Assembly: GCA_028872915.1 (NCBI GenBank)
Contig: JAGWNY010000003.1
Coordinates: forward strand, 38,375 to 102,374
DNA from: Verrucomicrobiota bacterium
GTDB lineage: Bacteria; Verrucomicrobiota; Verrucomicrobiia; Limisphaerales; UBA11358
DNA: 64,000 nt
Direction of reading: 5' to 3'
Positions within the stretch are counted from its first letter, which is position 1. Each line of letters opens with the position of its first letter. The notes below the pieces were generated by a model. The model was not told the origin of the DNA and did no database searches. It saw only the letters and a list, made by a program, of their open reading frames with translations. Both the position numbers and the translations under genes were made by a program. This document shows, piece by piece, positions 25,915 through 34,153 of this stretch.

Positions 25915-27075
25915 CTAAACCGGGACCGCTTGGATACCGCCGGATTGAACGACCCGCGGCGCGGCGATTTGGGCCAGGGTTTGCTGCAGCAGCAAGGTGG
26001 CATCCAATCCGCTGCCCACGAGCCGGCGGTTGCAGAGCAAAAGCAAATCCATGGCCTGTATCAATTCGTCTCGCCGGTATTTATCAACCTGCGGCAGAGC
26101 TTTGTAAAGCACATACGGATTGATCGCCAGCGGGTTGAACCGTTTATCCGCCGGCAGCCGCTCCCGCGGCACGCGCTCCAATTGGGCTTTAAACTGATTA
26201 TAATCGCCCGTTGGCCGCACGAGACCTTCCTGCAACATTTCCTTCAAAAGCAGCATCGCCCGGATTTTCGAAATCATTCCGTAAAGGAGCCCGATGGCCG
26301 AGCCGTCCCGTTGCGATTTCATTTCCCACAATTCCTCATCCAGCCGCTTCAACAACCGCGGCAGGTCCCTGTCTCCCAGCGCGTCCCCCAACGCAAAGGC
26401 GCGGGCCGTCTTGTTCCGCGAACAGATCGCCGCCACGTCCCTGAATTCGATTTCCTGGCGTTCCCCGATCCACAGACACAACTTTTCCACCTCGCTGTCC
26501 AATTGCCGCGGGTTCGGGCCGATGCGGTTCACCAATTCCGACAGCGCCTCCCCGCCGATTTCCTTCCGGCGCTGCCGCAACGCTGCCCGTACGACGGCTT
26601 CCGCCCGGTCCGCCCAGTCCTTGTCGTCGGCCGACAGCGCGGCAAATGTCTCCACGCCGCCGATTTTCTCGAGCGTCTTGTAAAAGCTCCTGCGTTTGTC
26701 GGCCTTTCCGGCGCTGATGAGCAGCCGCACCTGGCCGCGCTTGAATCCTTCGAAATTTTTCAGTTCATTGCCCAGGTCATTCAACGTCTGCGTGACCGCC
26801 TGCGCCGAAGCGGCCCGCTCATCGCCCAAAAAATTGCAGTCGCGCAGCCACACGGCCTTGGCCGTGCCAAAAAAAGGCAGTGTCTGGAGCGCCTCCCGAA
26901 GCTTTGCCATCGCCTTGAGCGCCTCGGCGCCGTTGGACGCCCCGGCGGCGATGATTTCCTGTTCGAGACCGGGGTCGGCCGCCTGCCAGTCGCCAAACAC
27001 TTTTTTGGCGCGTTCCTTGACGGCGAATTCGTCGTCGCCGCAAATGAGAACAACGGCTGGCTCCCGTGCAGGCAT
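25915..27075 (-). CDS. holA: DNA polymerase III subunit delta
   Basis: A 386-residue clamp-loader subunit that opens the beta clamp. Recognisable: VVLICGDDEFAVKERAKKV at the N-terminus, LQTLPFFGTAKAVWLRDCNFL, FEGFKRGQVRLLISAGKADKR, and the C-terminal collar region with LLYGMISKIRAMLLLKEML and YKALPQVDKYRRDELIQAM. It has no canonical Walker A, as expected for delta. Six bases separate it from the upstream nuclease gene, so it is probably in a run KTSC-bfn-holA-STAS. Confidence 0.9.
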   Translation of the reverse strand: MPAREPAVVLICGDDEFAVKERAKKVFGDWQAADPGLEQEIIAAGASNGAEALKAMAKLREALQTLPFFGTAKAVWLRDCNFLGDERAASAQAVTQTLNDLGNELKNFEGFKRGQVRLLISAGKADKRRSFYKTLEKIGGVETFAALSADDKDWADRAEAVVRAALRQRRKEIGGEALSELVNRIGPNPRQLDSEVEKLCLWIGERQEIEFRDVAAICSRNKTARAFALGDALGDRDLPRLLKRLDEELWEMKSQRDGSAIGLLYGMISKIRAMLLLKEMLQEGLVRPTGDYNQFKAQLERVPRERLPADKRFNPLAINPYVLYKALPQVDKYRRDELIQAMDLLLLCNRRLVGSGLDATLLLQQTLAQIAAPRVVQSGGIQAVPV

Positions 27076-27081
27076 CGTTTG

Positions 27082-27543
27082 CTATTCGGCCCCGCCCGAC
27101 CCTGTCTCGTTGATGCGGTTGAGCACCTCGCTCATGTCCTCGACCTGATCAAACAATGGGGCTGACACGAAGATCGGCTTTTTCTGCGACGCCGCTATCG
27201 CGATGCAATCACTGGGCCGCGCATCCACCTCCACAATTTTGCGAGCCGTGTGCAGTTCGTTCTGCTGCTGCAAGATCAATCGCGCAAAATAGGTGGAATT
27301 TTTCAGGTCCGTAATGACGACGCGTTCCACGCTGATGCCGAAGCCTTGAAAAACGCGGTTGATGAGGTCATGGGTTAAAGGCCGTTCCTTGGGGGTATCC
27401 CGAAGGAACATGCCAATAATCGCGCCCATTTGCGGCTCCACATTAATGACAAAAACCTTTTCGTCGTTCCCCACAAAAAGCGCGCAACCACTGTTGGCGG
27501 GAATGATGCCGCGAATTTGCACCGGGACGACGTCGTTCTTCAT
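27082..27543 (-). CDS. Bifunctional nuclease family protein (DUF151)
   Basis: A 153-residue protein of the BFN/DUF151 family, reported in the family as DNase/RNase. Visible: NSGCALFVGNDEKVFVINVEPQMGAIIGMFL, RPLTHDLINRVFQGFGISVERVVI, YFARLILQQQNE and IVEVDARPSDCIAIA, the most conserved block. It is full length and lies just upstream of holA on the same strand. Function in this organism is unknown; the family is common in thermophiles, actinobacteria and Verrucomicrobia. Confidence 0.9.
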   Translation of the reverse strand: MKNDVVPVQIRGIIPANSGCALFVGNDEKVFVINVEPQMGAIIGMFLRDTPKERPLTHDLINRVFQGFGISVERVVITDLKNSTYFARLILQQQNELHTARKIVEVDARPSDCIAIAASQKKPIFVSAPLFDQVEDMSEVLNRINETGSGGAE

Positions 27544-27583
27544 TGTCGTAATTTAGTCCGCCATCGGTGAAAAACAAGCGGCA

Positions 27584-27859
27584 TCAAAGCGTCATCCGGG
27601 GCTGTCCGGGTGTTGGCGCCGGCAAAACGACCGACTTTTCCAAAAACCTGTCCTTGATAAACGCCTTGAAATAAGCGTCTTTCCGCGGCGCAGATGCCAA
27701 ACCGTCAAATCGAAACCCTGGCACGTTTTGAAAGGTGATCGTGGAAGTGGAATTGCGGAATTTGACGAAAAGGGTGCGTGTCAATGGAACGTAGCCGATG
27801 GACTCAAAGGTATTCGCGTCCACTGCCAGCATTTTTACGGATGGAGCGGCGTCAGGCAT
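27584..27859 (-). CDS. KTSC-domain protein
   Basis: A 91-residue protein. The KTSC domain occupies residues 12-75: FESIGYVPLTRTLFVKFRNS, TITFQNVPGFRFDGLASA and DAYFKAFIKDRFLEK. This small domain is found alone or fused to lysyl-tRNA synthetase-like and phage proteins and is thought to bind nucleic acid; function unknown. I chose ATG 27859 because the longer frame (to 28051) runs into the promoter region of the divergent sigma gene and is a Pro-rich, low-quality extension. It heads the minus-strand run into the bifunctional nuclease gene. Confidence 0.75.
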   Translation of the reverse strand: MPDAAPSVKMLAVDANTFESIGYVPLTRTLFVKFRNSTSTITFQNVPGFRFDGLASAPRKDAYFKAFIKDRFLEKSVVLPAPTPGQPRMTL

Positions 27860-28050
27860 AATCTGACTTTCCGATTTGAGATTCTGGACAGAAATTCGCC
27901 AAATGTCGAGCAAAATCGCAGAAAAAATCGCAGAAAATTCGGGGGTTTGCGAAGGACTGTCGTGCCCTTGCAACAAACAAGCCGGTTTTCGATGCGTCCC
28001 GGCCCCTTTTGACTTTGGCGGCGGGGGCGGCTTTGGCAGACTGTTTGTCA

Positions 28051-28626
28051 ATGGAACGAACTGAAGCGGACCTTATTGCCGCCACCCTCAAGGGCGACGC
28101 CGCAAGCTTCGAGCCGCTGGTTCAAAAATATTCCCCTCGCGTTTTCGCCACCGCCCGCCGCTACGCCCGGCGGGAAAGCGAGGTTGAGGACATTGCCCAG
28201 GAGGTGTGGCTCAAGGCCTTCCAAAAACTCGCCAGTTTCCGCGGTGAAGCGCCCTTCGAACACTGGCTCATGCGGCTGACCGTCCGCACCTGTTACGATT
28301 TCCTCCGGGCCCACCGCCGCAATCGCGAGTCTGCTTTTTCGGACCTTTCCGAGCCTGAAAACGACTGGCTCCAGCGTTTCGTGACCGCGCCCGAAACGGC
28401 CGGGGAACACGCCGAGGCCGCCAAATTGTTGGTGCAGCGGATTTTGGAAAAGCTCTCCCCGCCCGCCCGGCTGGTGATCACGCTGTTGGAGATCGAAGAT
28501 CGCCCCGTTAAGGAAATCGCCCGCCTGACCGGATGGTCCGTTGCTCTCGTCAAAGTCCGCGCCTTTCGCGCCCGGGCCGAAATGCGGAAAACACTGGCGA
28601 AACTGGCCAGCGAGAAGTATCTATAA
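28051..28626 (+). CDS. ECF-type RNA polymerase sigma factor
   Basis: A 191-residue sigma-70-family factor with region 2 (LVQKYSPRVFATARRYAR, then EVEDIAQEVWLKAFQKL, and FEHWLMRLTVRTCYDFLR) and region 4 (LSPPARLVITLLEIEDRPVKEIARLTGWSVALVKVRAFRARAEMRK). ATG 28051 is preferred; upstream in-frame residues are Ala/Gly-rich and unlike the family. It is followed by a small membrane protein and a CpxP-like protein, a typical sigma / anti-sigma / envelope-stress arrangement. Confidence 0.92.
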   Translation: MERTEADLIAATLKGDAASFEPLVQKYSPRVFATARRYARRESEVEDIAQEVWLKAFQKLASFRGEAPFEHWLMRLTVRTCYDFLRAHRRNRESAFSDLSEPENDWLQRFVTAPETAGEHAEAAKLLVQRILEKLSPPARLVITLLEIEDRPVKEIARLTGWSVALVKVRAFRARAEMRKTLAKLASEKYL

Positions 28627-28676
28627 TGTAACCGGCTTGACTGTGAAATCGTCTAAAACATTGCGGTAAAAGCCCG

Positions 28677-28976
28677 ATGAACACTGACAACCTGCAAAAA
28701 AAATTGATTGCCGCCGCGCGAACCATCATGCCGTCGGACGATGTGCCTTACGCGTTCGAAAAGCGGATCATCGCCCTGCTGGAATCCCGAGCCAGCGCCC
28801 GGAACGCCGAGCTTTGGGTGCGGGGATTGTGGCGGGCAGCCTTTTCCTGCGTGATTCTGGCCCTCCTCTGTGGCGCATGGGCTGCTCTCAGTCCGCAATC
28901 AAGCCGGAATGCCGACCTGTCCCAAAGTTTTGAAACCACGCTGCTGGCATCCGTTGACCAAGCCGATCAACAATAG
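28677..28976 (+). CDS. Small single-pass membrane protein, putative anti-sigma factor
   Basis: A 99-residue protein: a charged cytoplasmic N-terminus (residues 1-48), one membrane helix (LWRAAFSCVILALLCGAWAAL, about 50-70), and a short periplasmic tail. Position right after an ECF sigma gene and this topology suggest an anti-sigma factor, although no zinc-binding HxxxCxxC motif is present. Its TAG stop shares one base with the GTG of the next gene. Function is inferred from context only. Confidence 0.7.
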   Translation: MNTDNLQKKLIAAARTIMPSDDVPYAFEKRIIALLESRASARNAELWVRGLWRAAFSCVILALLCGAWAALSPQSSRNADLSQSFETTLLASVDQADQQ

Positions 28977-29431
28977 TGAACTTTTGGAAAGTCATCCTGG
29001 CCACTGTCGTGATTTTTGGCGCGGGCGTCCTCACCGGCGGACTGCTGGTCAATCACGTGGACCTGGCAGCGGGCCGCGCGGGAATGGCCGCGGAGAAGCC
29101 GGCCGCCAAAAAACCCCCGCTTTTTTTCCCGCGCCCAAAAATTTTAAGGCCGGACTTTGTTCAGCGGCTGGACAACGCCGTCCAACTGGAACCGGTCCAG
29201 CGCCGGAAAATTGAAAAGATTGTGGCGGAAGGACAGGCGCGGAACCGTGAGTTGTGGCAATTGGCCGCCCCGCAATTTCATGCCGTCATGGAGGACACCG
29301 CGCACCGCATTCGCGCCGTCCTGGACCCCGAACAGCAACGTAAATTCATTGAATTGCTCAAGCAATTCCACAAGCCGCACCCAAACCCGCGTTCACAAAC
29401 GAATGCTCCGGCAACTTCTCCGGCGCACTGA
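28976..29431 (+). CDS. CpxP/Spy-like periplasmic stress protein
   Basis: A 151-residue protein starting at GTG 28976. An N-terminal helix (VILATVVIFGAGVLTGGLLV) anchors or exports it. The mature domain is helical with DFVQRLDNAVQLEPVQRRKIEKIVAEGQ and HRIRAVLDPEQQRKFIELL, the pattern of CpxP/Spy/CnrX-type proteins (L-x-L-T/E-P-x-Q, then L-T/D-P-E-Q). These sense or chaperone in the periplasm; here it may relay envelope stress to the putative anti-sigma factor just upstream. The tail is Pro/Ser/Ala-rich. Confidence 0.7.
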   Translation: MNFWKVILATVVIFGAGVLTGGLLVNHVDLAAGRAGMAAEKPAAKKPPLFFPRPKILRPDFVQRLDNAVQLEPVQRRKIEKIVAEGQARNRELWQLAAPQFHAVMEDTAHRIRAVLDPEQQRKFIELLKQFHKPHPNPRSQTNAPATSPAH

Positions 29432-29435
29432 CCGA

Positions 29436-30149
29436 TTATTGCCCCGGTTGCGCCAGCAACGCCCGGATTTTTTTTCGCAGTTCCCTCGTAATGGACCCAA
29501 CCGGCCGGTTCGCGTCCACGATTTGAAGGCCGTACGTTTTTTGGAGTTTCTTGAAGGCGCTCTGCATCGCCGTTTGATACTTCAGGAAGCTGTCGAACAT
29601 GTCGCGCGAGAGGCCCAGGTCCATGCCGCTCTCCCAATAATCCAGCGAAGCATTCTTGGCGAGATTGCGCTGCACCAATTCCTGCGGTTCAACCGAAAGG
29701 TAAAAGACCGCGTCGGGTTCCAAAGCCATGCCGTAAAGATTTTTGAGCCAATCCTCGTTCATGCCCCGCACCAGGTCCCGCGCCATGAGGGTATAAATGT
29801 AGCGGTCCGCCAGCACGATAAAACCGGCCTTGAGCGCCGGCAAAATGACGTTTCCGAACTGATCGGCAAAATCGGTTGCGTAAAACAGGCTCAACGTGGT
29901 GCGGCTGAGGATGTTTCCCTGCTGCGCCTGTTGCAATTCCTTGCTCACGAGGGACGAACGTTTCAAACCCACCTGGGTTGTCGCATGTCCGGTCGTCTCC
30001 AGCCAGTCCACCAGCCGCGCGATTTGCGTGGAGCGGCCCGACCCGTCCCCGCCTTCCACCACGATGAGCTTGCCCGTCAATTCCTCGAGCTTCACTCCGG
30101 GAATGCCGCGGCCGAAAAACCGGCGCCGTTTTTTCGCGTCATTGCTCAT
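29436..30149 (-). CDS. Thymidylate-kinase-like P-loop kinase (tandem copy 1)
   Basis: A 237-residue P-loop kinase with GKLIVVEGGDGSGRSTQIARL (Walker A with Arg where Lys is usual: GGDGSGRST), FYATDFADQFGNVILPALKAG, LADRYIYTLMARDLVRG (DRY motif), and YLSVEPQELVQRNLAKN. The Walker A Lys-to-Arg change is unusual for a catalytic P-loop. It is a divergent paralogue of the upstream gene, which it overlaps by four bases (ATGA). The normal LID region of dTMP kinase is hard to see. Likely acts with its neighbour, perhaps as a heteromer; substrate unknown. Confidence 0.75.
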   Translation of the reverse strand: MSNDAKKRRRFFGRGIPGVKLEELTGKLIVVEGGDGSGRSTQIARLVDWLETTGHATTQVGLKRSSLVSKELQQAQQGNILSRTTLSLFYATDFADQFGNVILPALKAGFIVLADRYIYTLMARDLVRGMNEDWLKNLYGMALEPDAVFYLSVEPQELVQRNLAKNASLDYWESGMDLGLSRDMFDSFLKYQTAMQSAFKKLQKTYGLQIVDANRPVGSITRELRKKIRALLAQPGQ

Positions 30150-30916
30150 GCCGCGGCCATGTCCTCTTCCGGTTCCTTGATCCCTTCCTTCTCCGGCGGG
30201 TGAAAAGCGGGAGGCAGGGGCAGCGGACTTTTGCGCCTGAACCGCTTCAAATCAATCTTCTCGGCCACCAAGCGCCGCAGGAGCGCCTGCTGCCGGCCCA
30301 CGGGTTGGTTGGCATCCATCACGACAAAATTGAATTCCTGGGCCATCGCCATGTATTGCTCCAAAATCCGGCCCTGGAAAATCCGGAAGCTTTCGTACGG
30401 GTCGGCGGAAAGCCGGAGATCCATGCCCGCCTCGAAAAACTTCAACTTGGGCCGGCCTTCGAGTATCCGGTTCAATGAAACCTCCAGGTCTGCCTTGAAA
30501 AACATGGTGATGTCCGGCAGCGCGGCGAAATTGTATATGCCCCGCACCCATTCGGGCGTGCAACCGCGCACGACATCCCGCGCAAACGCCGTGAACACGT
30601 AGCGATCACAGAGGACAATGTAACCGGCCCGCAACAGCGGCAGCAAATGCCGCTCGTAACGGTCCGCAAAATCCGTGGCATGAATCAGGCTGAAGGTCAC
30701 CGGCGTGAGCAATTCGCGTTTTTTCCCCTTGGTCGTCGCCGCCTTTACCAATTCCGAAGAATTCCATTCACTGAAATAAACCTTCACTCCTTCGGCTTCC
30801 AGCCACCGTTTGAGCAGGTATATCTGCGTGGATTTTCCAGACCCGTCCAGCCCCTCGACGGCAATCAATCGGCCGGCAAAATTCAATTCCGCAAAAGTCT
30901 TCATGGTTCGTGCCAT
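30146..30916 (-). CDS. Thymidylate-kinase-like P-loop kinase (tandem copy 2)
   Basis: A 256-residue P-loop kinase with a canonical Walker A (AVEGLDGSGKSTQIYLLKRWL), SLIHATDFADRYERHLLPLLRAG, LCDRYVFTAFARDVVRG, and FFKADLEVSLNRILEGR. Residues 70-100 and the DRY block align closely with copy 1, so the two arose by duplication. A second ATG lies at 30904 (MKTFAEL). The C-terminus is Pro/Glu-rich. The canonical TMK motif DRY-x-x-S is altered, so dTMP may not be the substrate. It lies 169 bases downstream of the stator-like pair on the same strand. Confidence 0.78.
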   Translation of the reverse strand: MARTMKTFAELNFAGRLIAVEGLDGSGKSTQIYLLKRWLEAEGVKVYFSEWNSSELVKAATTKGKKRELLTPVTFSLIHATDFADRYERHLLPLLRAGYIVLCDRYVFTAFARDVVRGCTPEWVRGIYNFAALPDITMFFKADLEVSLNRILEGRPKLKFFEAGMDLRLSADPYESFRIFQGRILEQYMAMAQEFNFVVMDANQPVGRQQALLRRLVAEKIDLKRFRRKSPLPLPPAFHPPEKEGIKEPEEDMAAA

Positions 30917-31085
30917 CGCGGTCGGTAATTTAGGGCCAATGTCCCGCAGGTCACAAGAGGAACTTTATAACACGGAACGCCCCATTTTTATTGTTAATTT
31001 CGTGTTACAACGTTTTGGCGACGAAATCGAGAGGCTCATCCTTGAGGTGCGCCGCCAGCCCGACCGCTTCCGGCGGTTCACTCCA

Positions 31086-32453
31086 TCACTGCAACCGCTG
31101 CGGCAACCGAAAAACGCCGTCGTAAAGCTGCGCCAATGTCCCGCCCGTGGACCGGCCCTTGAGGCTCTGATTGAACGCAAACGTCGCCGCCGGTTCAAAA
31201 GCATGGAGCGTGAGGCAATAGGTGTCGTTGACCATGATGCCCAGCAGCTCGCCCGTCCGGCTGAAAACGAAGTCGCCGCGGGACGGATTGAAATGCCCGA
31301 ACAATCCTTTCAGCAAACTGCGGTCCAGCTTCACGTATTGCGGTGTCGCCACATCAATCTGAAAATTGCATTGGCCGTAATAATCCTCGTTGGCGCCCAC
31401 CAGCACCGCGTCCTGAAACTTATATGGGTCGGACGAAAGCCGGTAAACGTTGCAATTCAGGTCGCGGGCGGCCCTTCTGGAGACGGGTATCAACACCACC
31501 CGCGGGTCCCGCGCGTCAAAGGACAGCGATTGAATGGCCAATTGCCGGCCCCTGCGGCCCAGCGTGCCCGTCAATTTGTCCCAATCCGTGCCCGGGTCCC
31601 ATAATGTCAACGGCGTCCCGTCCACGTGGCACACGGCAAAAACATGCGCTCCGTCCGTTGCCAGCACGGTGTGCGTTGCGCTCCGGCGCGTCGTGTCCAT
31701 CGCAAAAAAGCTGGTCCGGGTGGCGGCCATCGCTGCTTGCACGCTGTTGGAAAGAAACGCGGCAAAAATGGCATTGGGGGCCAGCGCCCGATTTTCGCGG
31801 ATTTCGGTGGCCAACTGCGTTGAATTGGTCGCCAGGGTTTTGAGGCCCTCGGCAAGCCTGGTGTTTTCGGCGCGGGTCGCCTGCACTTCCTGCTGCATCA
31901 GGGCCGCCTGTTCGGTAGCGGCGCGTTGTCGCACTTCAGCCAGTTGCAGGCGGGTCTGCAATTGTTGCGCCTGGGCGCGGGCCGTCTGGTTGCTCGCCGC
32001 CAAGTCCCCGATCTGGCGGCGCAACAGGGCCGCCATGTCCGATTCCTGTTGCGCCCGGGCCTCGGTGGCCGCCAGTTGCCGTTGCGACAACGCCGCCGCC
32101 GATTGCAATTGCCCTTTCAGCCGTTCCACACTTGCCTGTGCCGAGGTATATTGCCGCTCCAATTGCCGGTTTTCCCGTTGCCGCTCGTTCAACGCCGCCT
32201 GTTGCTGTGCCGCGGCCTCGCGGGTCGCGGCCAACTGCTGCTGCAATTGTGCCTGGCTTTTCCTCTCCTCCGTCAGCGCCGTTTTCATGGCCGCAGCCAG
32301 GTCCGACGCGGCCGTCGCAGTGGGATTGGCCACCACCTGCACGGTCGTTGCGGGCTGCGACTTTTCGCCGGCCATGTGGGTGATGTCCGTCGAAAACGTC
32401 AGCAGGCTCAACAATAAAAAGTCGCAAATGACGATGAGAATGCTCCGGTTCAT
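31086..32453 (-). CDS. ExbD/MotB-like protein with coiled coil and degenerate trypsin-like domain
   Basis: A 455-residue protein with no database name I recognise. The first 22 residues form a single membrane helix carrying Asp11 (ILIVICDFLLLSLLTF), resembling the proton-carrying Asp of MotB/ExbD/TolR. Residues 50-222 are an almost uninterrupted Gln/Ala/Arg/Glu heptad-rich coiled coil. Residues 230-455 form a beta-rich domain: HTVLATDGAHVFAVCHVDG (His276) and SRGDFVFSRTGELLGIMVND (391-410) resemble trypsin-like peptidase segments, but the GDSGG nucleophile is replaced by RGDFVF. Predicted periplasmic. ATGA overlap with the upstream multi-pass partner. Confidence 0.65.
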   Translation of the reverse strand: MNRSILIVICDFLLLSLLTFSTDITHMAGEKSQPATTVQVVANPTATAASDLAAAMKTALTEERKSQAQLQQQLAATREAAAQQQAALNERQRENRQLERQYTSAQASVERLKGQLQSAAALSQRQLAATEARAQQESDMAALLRRQIGDLAASNQTARAQAQQLQTRLQLAEVRQRAATEQAALMQQEVQATRAENTRLAEGLKTLATNSTQLATEIRENRALAPNAIFAAFLSNSVQAAMAATRTSFFAMDTTRRSATHTVLATDGAHVFAVCHVDGTPLTLWDPGTDWDKLTGTLGRRGRQLAIQSLSFDARDPRVVLIPVSRRAARDLNCNVYRLSSDPYKFQDAVLVGANEDYYGQCNFQIDVATPQYVKLDRSLLKGLFGHFNPSRGDFVFSRTGELLGIMVNDTYCLTLHAFEPAATFAFNQSLKGRSTGGTLAQLYDGVFRLPQRLQ

Positions 32454-34153
32454 GGCAGGGCGGGCGTTGGGGCCGGCGGCGCGGCGGCGGGGCGGGGCGG
32501 TTCACTCATCCCCTGCATTTCGGCCTCCATCAATAATCGCCGCCGCAGCGGGCGCAGGTGAAAAATTTTGAAGATGACCACAAAGATGATTCCGAACGAC
32601 GTGGATGAATACGCCGCCATCAGACTGAATTTCACCAGCCCCAGCGACGCCATAATCAACGATACAATCGTTCCCACGAACCCCAGGTAAAGCCCGGCGT
32701 CGAACAAATGGTCCTCGTTTTCGAGCAGTTTGAGCTTCATCCGCGGCGGGACGTTTTGCCGGCGGATTTCCGCCAGCTTTACGAGGCATGAAATGTAGAG
32801 CAGCGCTTGCAACACGAAAAATACAAGCAATGTAATCAATATGGTCGGGTTCATAACGGTTTGTTTGATGCCGGCGATTTCTGCCGCCACTGTGCCGCTG
32901 GTGGGCAACAGTCGCAGGGAAAAATGATTTCCCCGTTGGCTCTCCTGCGCGAGAAACGGCTCGCTCAAAAGCAGCACAACCAGCAGAAAACCCGCCGAAA
33001 ATAAAAATTCACGGGCCAGGTGGAATCCGCGCACTTGCAGCGGCTGCTCCACCGCCGGAACCGCAAAATGCAGCCCCAGGGCCAAGAGAAAACCGGCAAC
33101 CATATATAACAGCCATTTGACCCCCATGGCCAGCGATGCGCCCTGGACCGCCAGCCGCGCGCCGGACCGGAAAATCGCCCCCGCCGGGCCAAACACCGTG
33201 GCCCGCTCAAACTTGGAATGATACAACCGCTTGCCGCTTTTGGCCAATTCACCCGTCCCGCCCGCCCCGTCGCGCAAGCTTTGGCCAAGATCGGACAGTC
33301 CGGTTTCGCTGAACTTTGCCGCATAAGCCGTCACGTTCGCTGGGTCGCCCGATAATTGCACGGCGGCGAAAAGTTCCGGCAAACCGGCCTTGTCGGCGCG
33401 CGCCGCCTCTGCCAGCCGATCCAGCGTCTCCATGTCTGGAACTTCAGCCGTGAAGGCCGCCAATTGGTCCCAGTTGAACCGCTGGCCCAGCGACAAAAAA
33501 TCCATCAACGCCCGTTCCAGCGGCTCCGAACCCCTCCCCGCGTTGGCCTGTTGCGCACAACCAAGAAGTTCGGCGCTGAAATTCCCGGTCAACCGGTTCT
33601 CGTCCAGCAGCAGCCCGCAAATGCAGACCGCGCCGTCATACACCTGCCCGGACGCCGAGCCGGACGCCGGCAGCAAAACCGTGTGTTGCAGCGAACGGCT
33701 CCGCAATAATTCCTGCACCGCAGCCACCGAAGATTTCTGCAAATCCGCAAGCGCCGCCGCCCGGTTCTCCCCGCGAATAATGAAATCGCTCAGCGACAAG
33801 TTCTTCTCCGATGCGTCAAAATGCCCGGCGAAGACGCTTTTGGCATGGGAATCGTCTCCCCAAAAATAAGCGTCGGGATGCTGTCTGGCCAGACCCGTGA
33901 CCATCGCCGTCAACCCTGCCGAACCAGGTATCTTTTCGGTTGCCGCCGCCCTGGCCAACACCCACGCTGCGCCGAGTTTTCTCTCGCTGGCCAGCAGGTC
34001 GCCCTCAGACAACAAGGTTGACGTTCCGCGTCCTGCCATCTGTAACGTCATTTCGTCCACGGCACGCAAATGCGCCGGAATGAGCAGCCCCCACGCCAGG
34101 AGCGCCAGCCCTGCAATGCCACACATAAGGAAATAAAGCCGGCGGGAATTCAT
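32450..34153 (-). CDS. ExbB/MotA/TolQ-like multi-pass protein with large extra domain
   Basis: A 567-residue membrane protein. One helix at residues 6-26 is followed by about 300 residues of soluble, helical sequence probably outside the cytoplasm. The last third has five helices (about 344-365, 382-402, 435-460, 483-507 and 510-533). The last two, with LGLYLGFVGTIVSLIMA-like sequence (GLYLGFVGTIVSLIMASLG) then AAYSSTSFGIIFVVIFKIF, resemble the pore helices of ExbB/TolQ/MotA (LGxxGTxxG... and the TT-A-G helix). The C-terminus is a Pro/Ala tail. It overlaps its ExbD/MotB-like partner by ATGA. Assigned by topology and pattern only. Confidence 0.65.
   Translation of the reverse strand: MNSRRLYFLMCGIAGLALLAWGLLIPAHLRAVDEMTLQMAGRGTSTLLSEGDLLASERKLGAAWVLARAAATEKIPGSAGLTAMVTGLARQHPDAYFWGDDSHAKSVFAGHFDASEKNLSLSDFIIRGENRAAALADLQKSSVAAVQELLRSRSLQHTVLLPASGSASGQVYDGAVCICGLLLDENRLTGNFSAELLGCAQQANAGRGSEPLERALMDFLSLGQRFNWDQLAAFTAEVPDMETLDRLAEAARADKAGLPELFAAVQLSGDPANVTAYAAKFSETGLSDLGQSLRDGAGGTGELAKSGKRLYHSKFERATVFGPAGAIFRSGARLAVQGASLAMGVKWLLYMVAGFLLALGLHFAVPAVEQPLQVRGFHLAREFLFSAGFLLVVLLLSEPFLAQESQRGNHFSLRLLPTSGTVAAEIAGIKQTVMNPTILITLLVFFVLQALLYISCLVKLAEIRRQNVPPRMKLKLLENEDHLFDAGLYLGFVGTIVSLIMASLGLVKFSLMAAYSSTSFGIIFVVIFKIFHLRPLRRRLLMEAEMQGMSEPPRPAAAPPAPTPALP

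Noticed and set aside
27860..28051. Longer start for the KTSC gene
   Set aside because: The extension is Pro-rich, lies in the divergent promoter region and is not part of the domain.
31534..32571. Cys/Ala/Arg-rich 345-codon frame on the plus strand
   Set aside because: Antisense to the coiled-coil gene; the Cys richness arises from reversed Gln/Ala codons.
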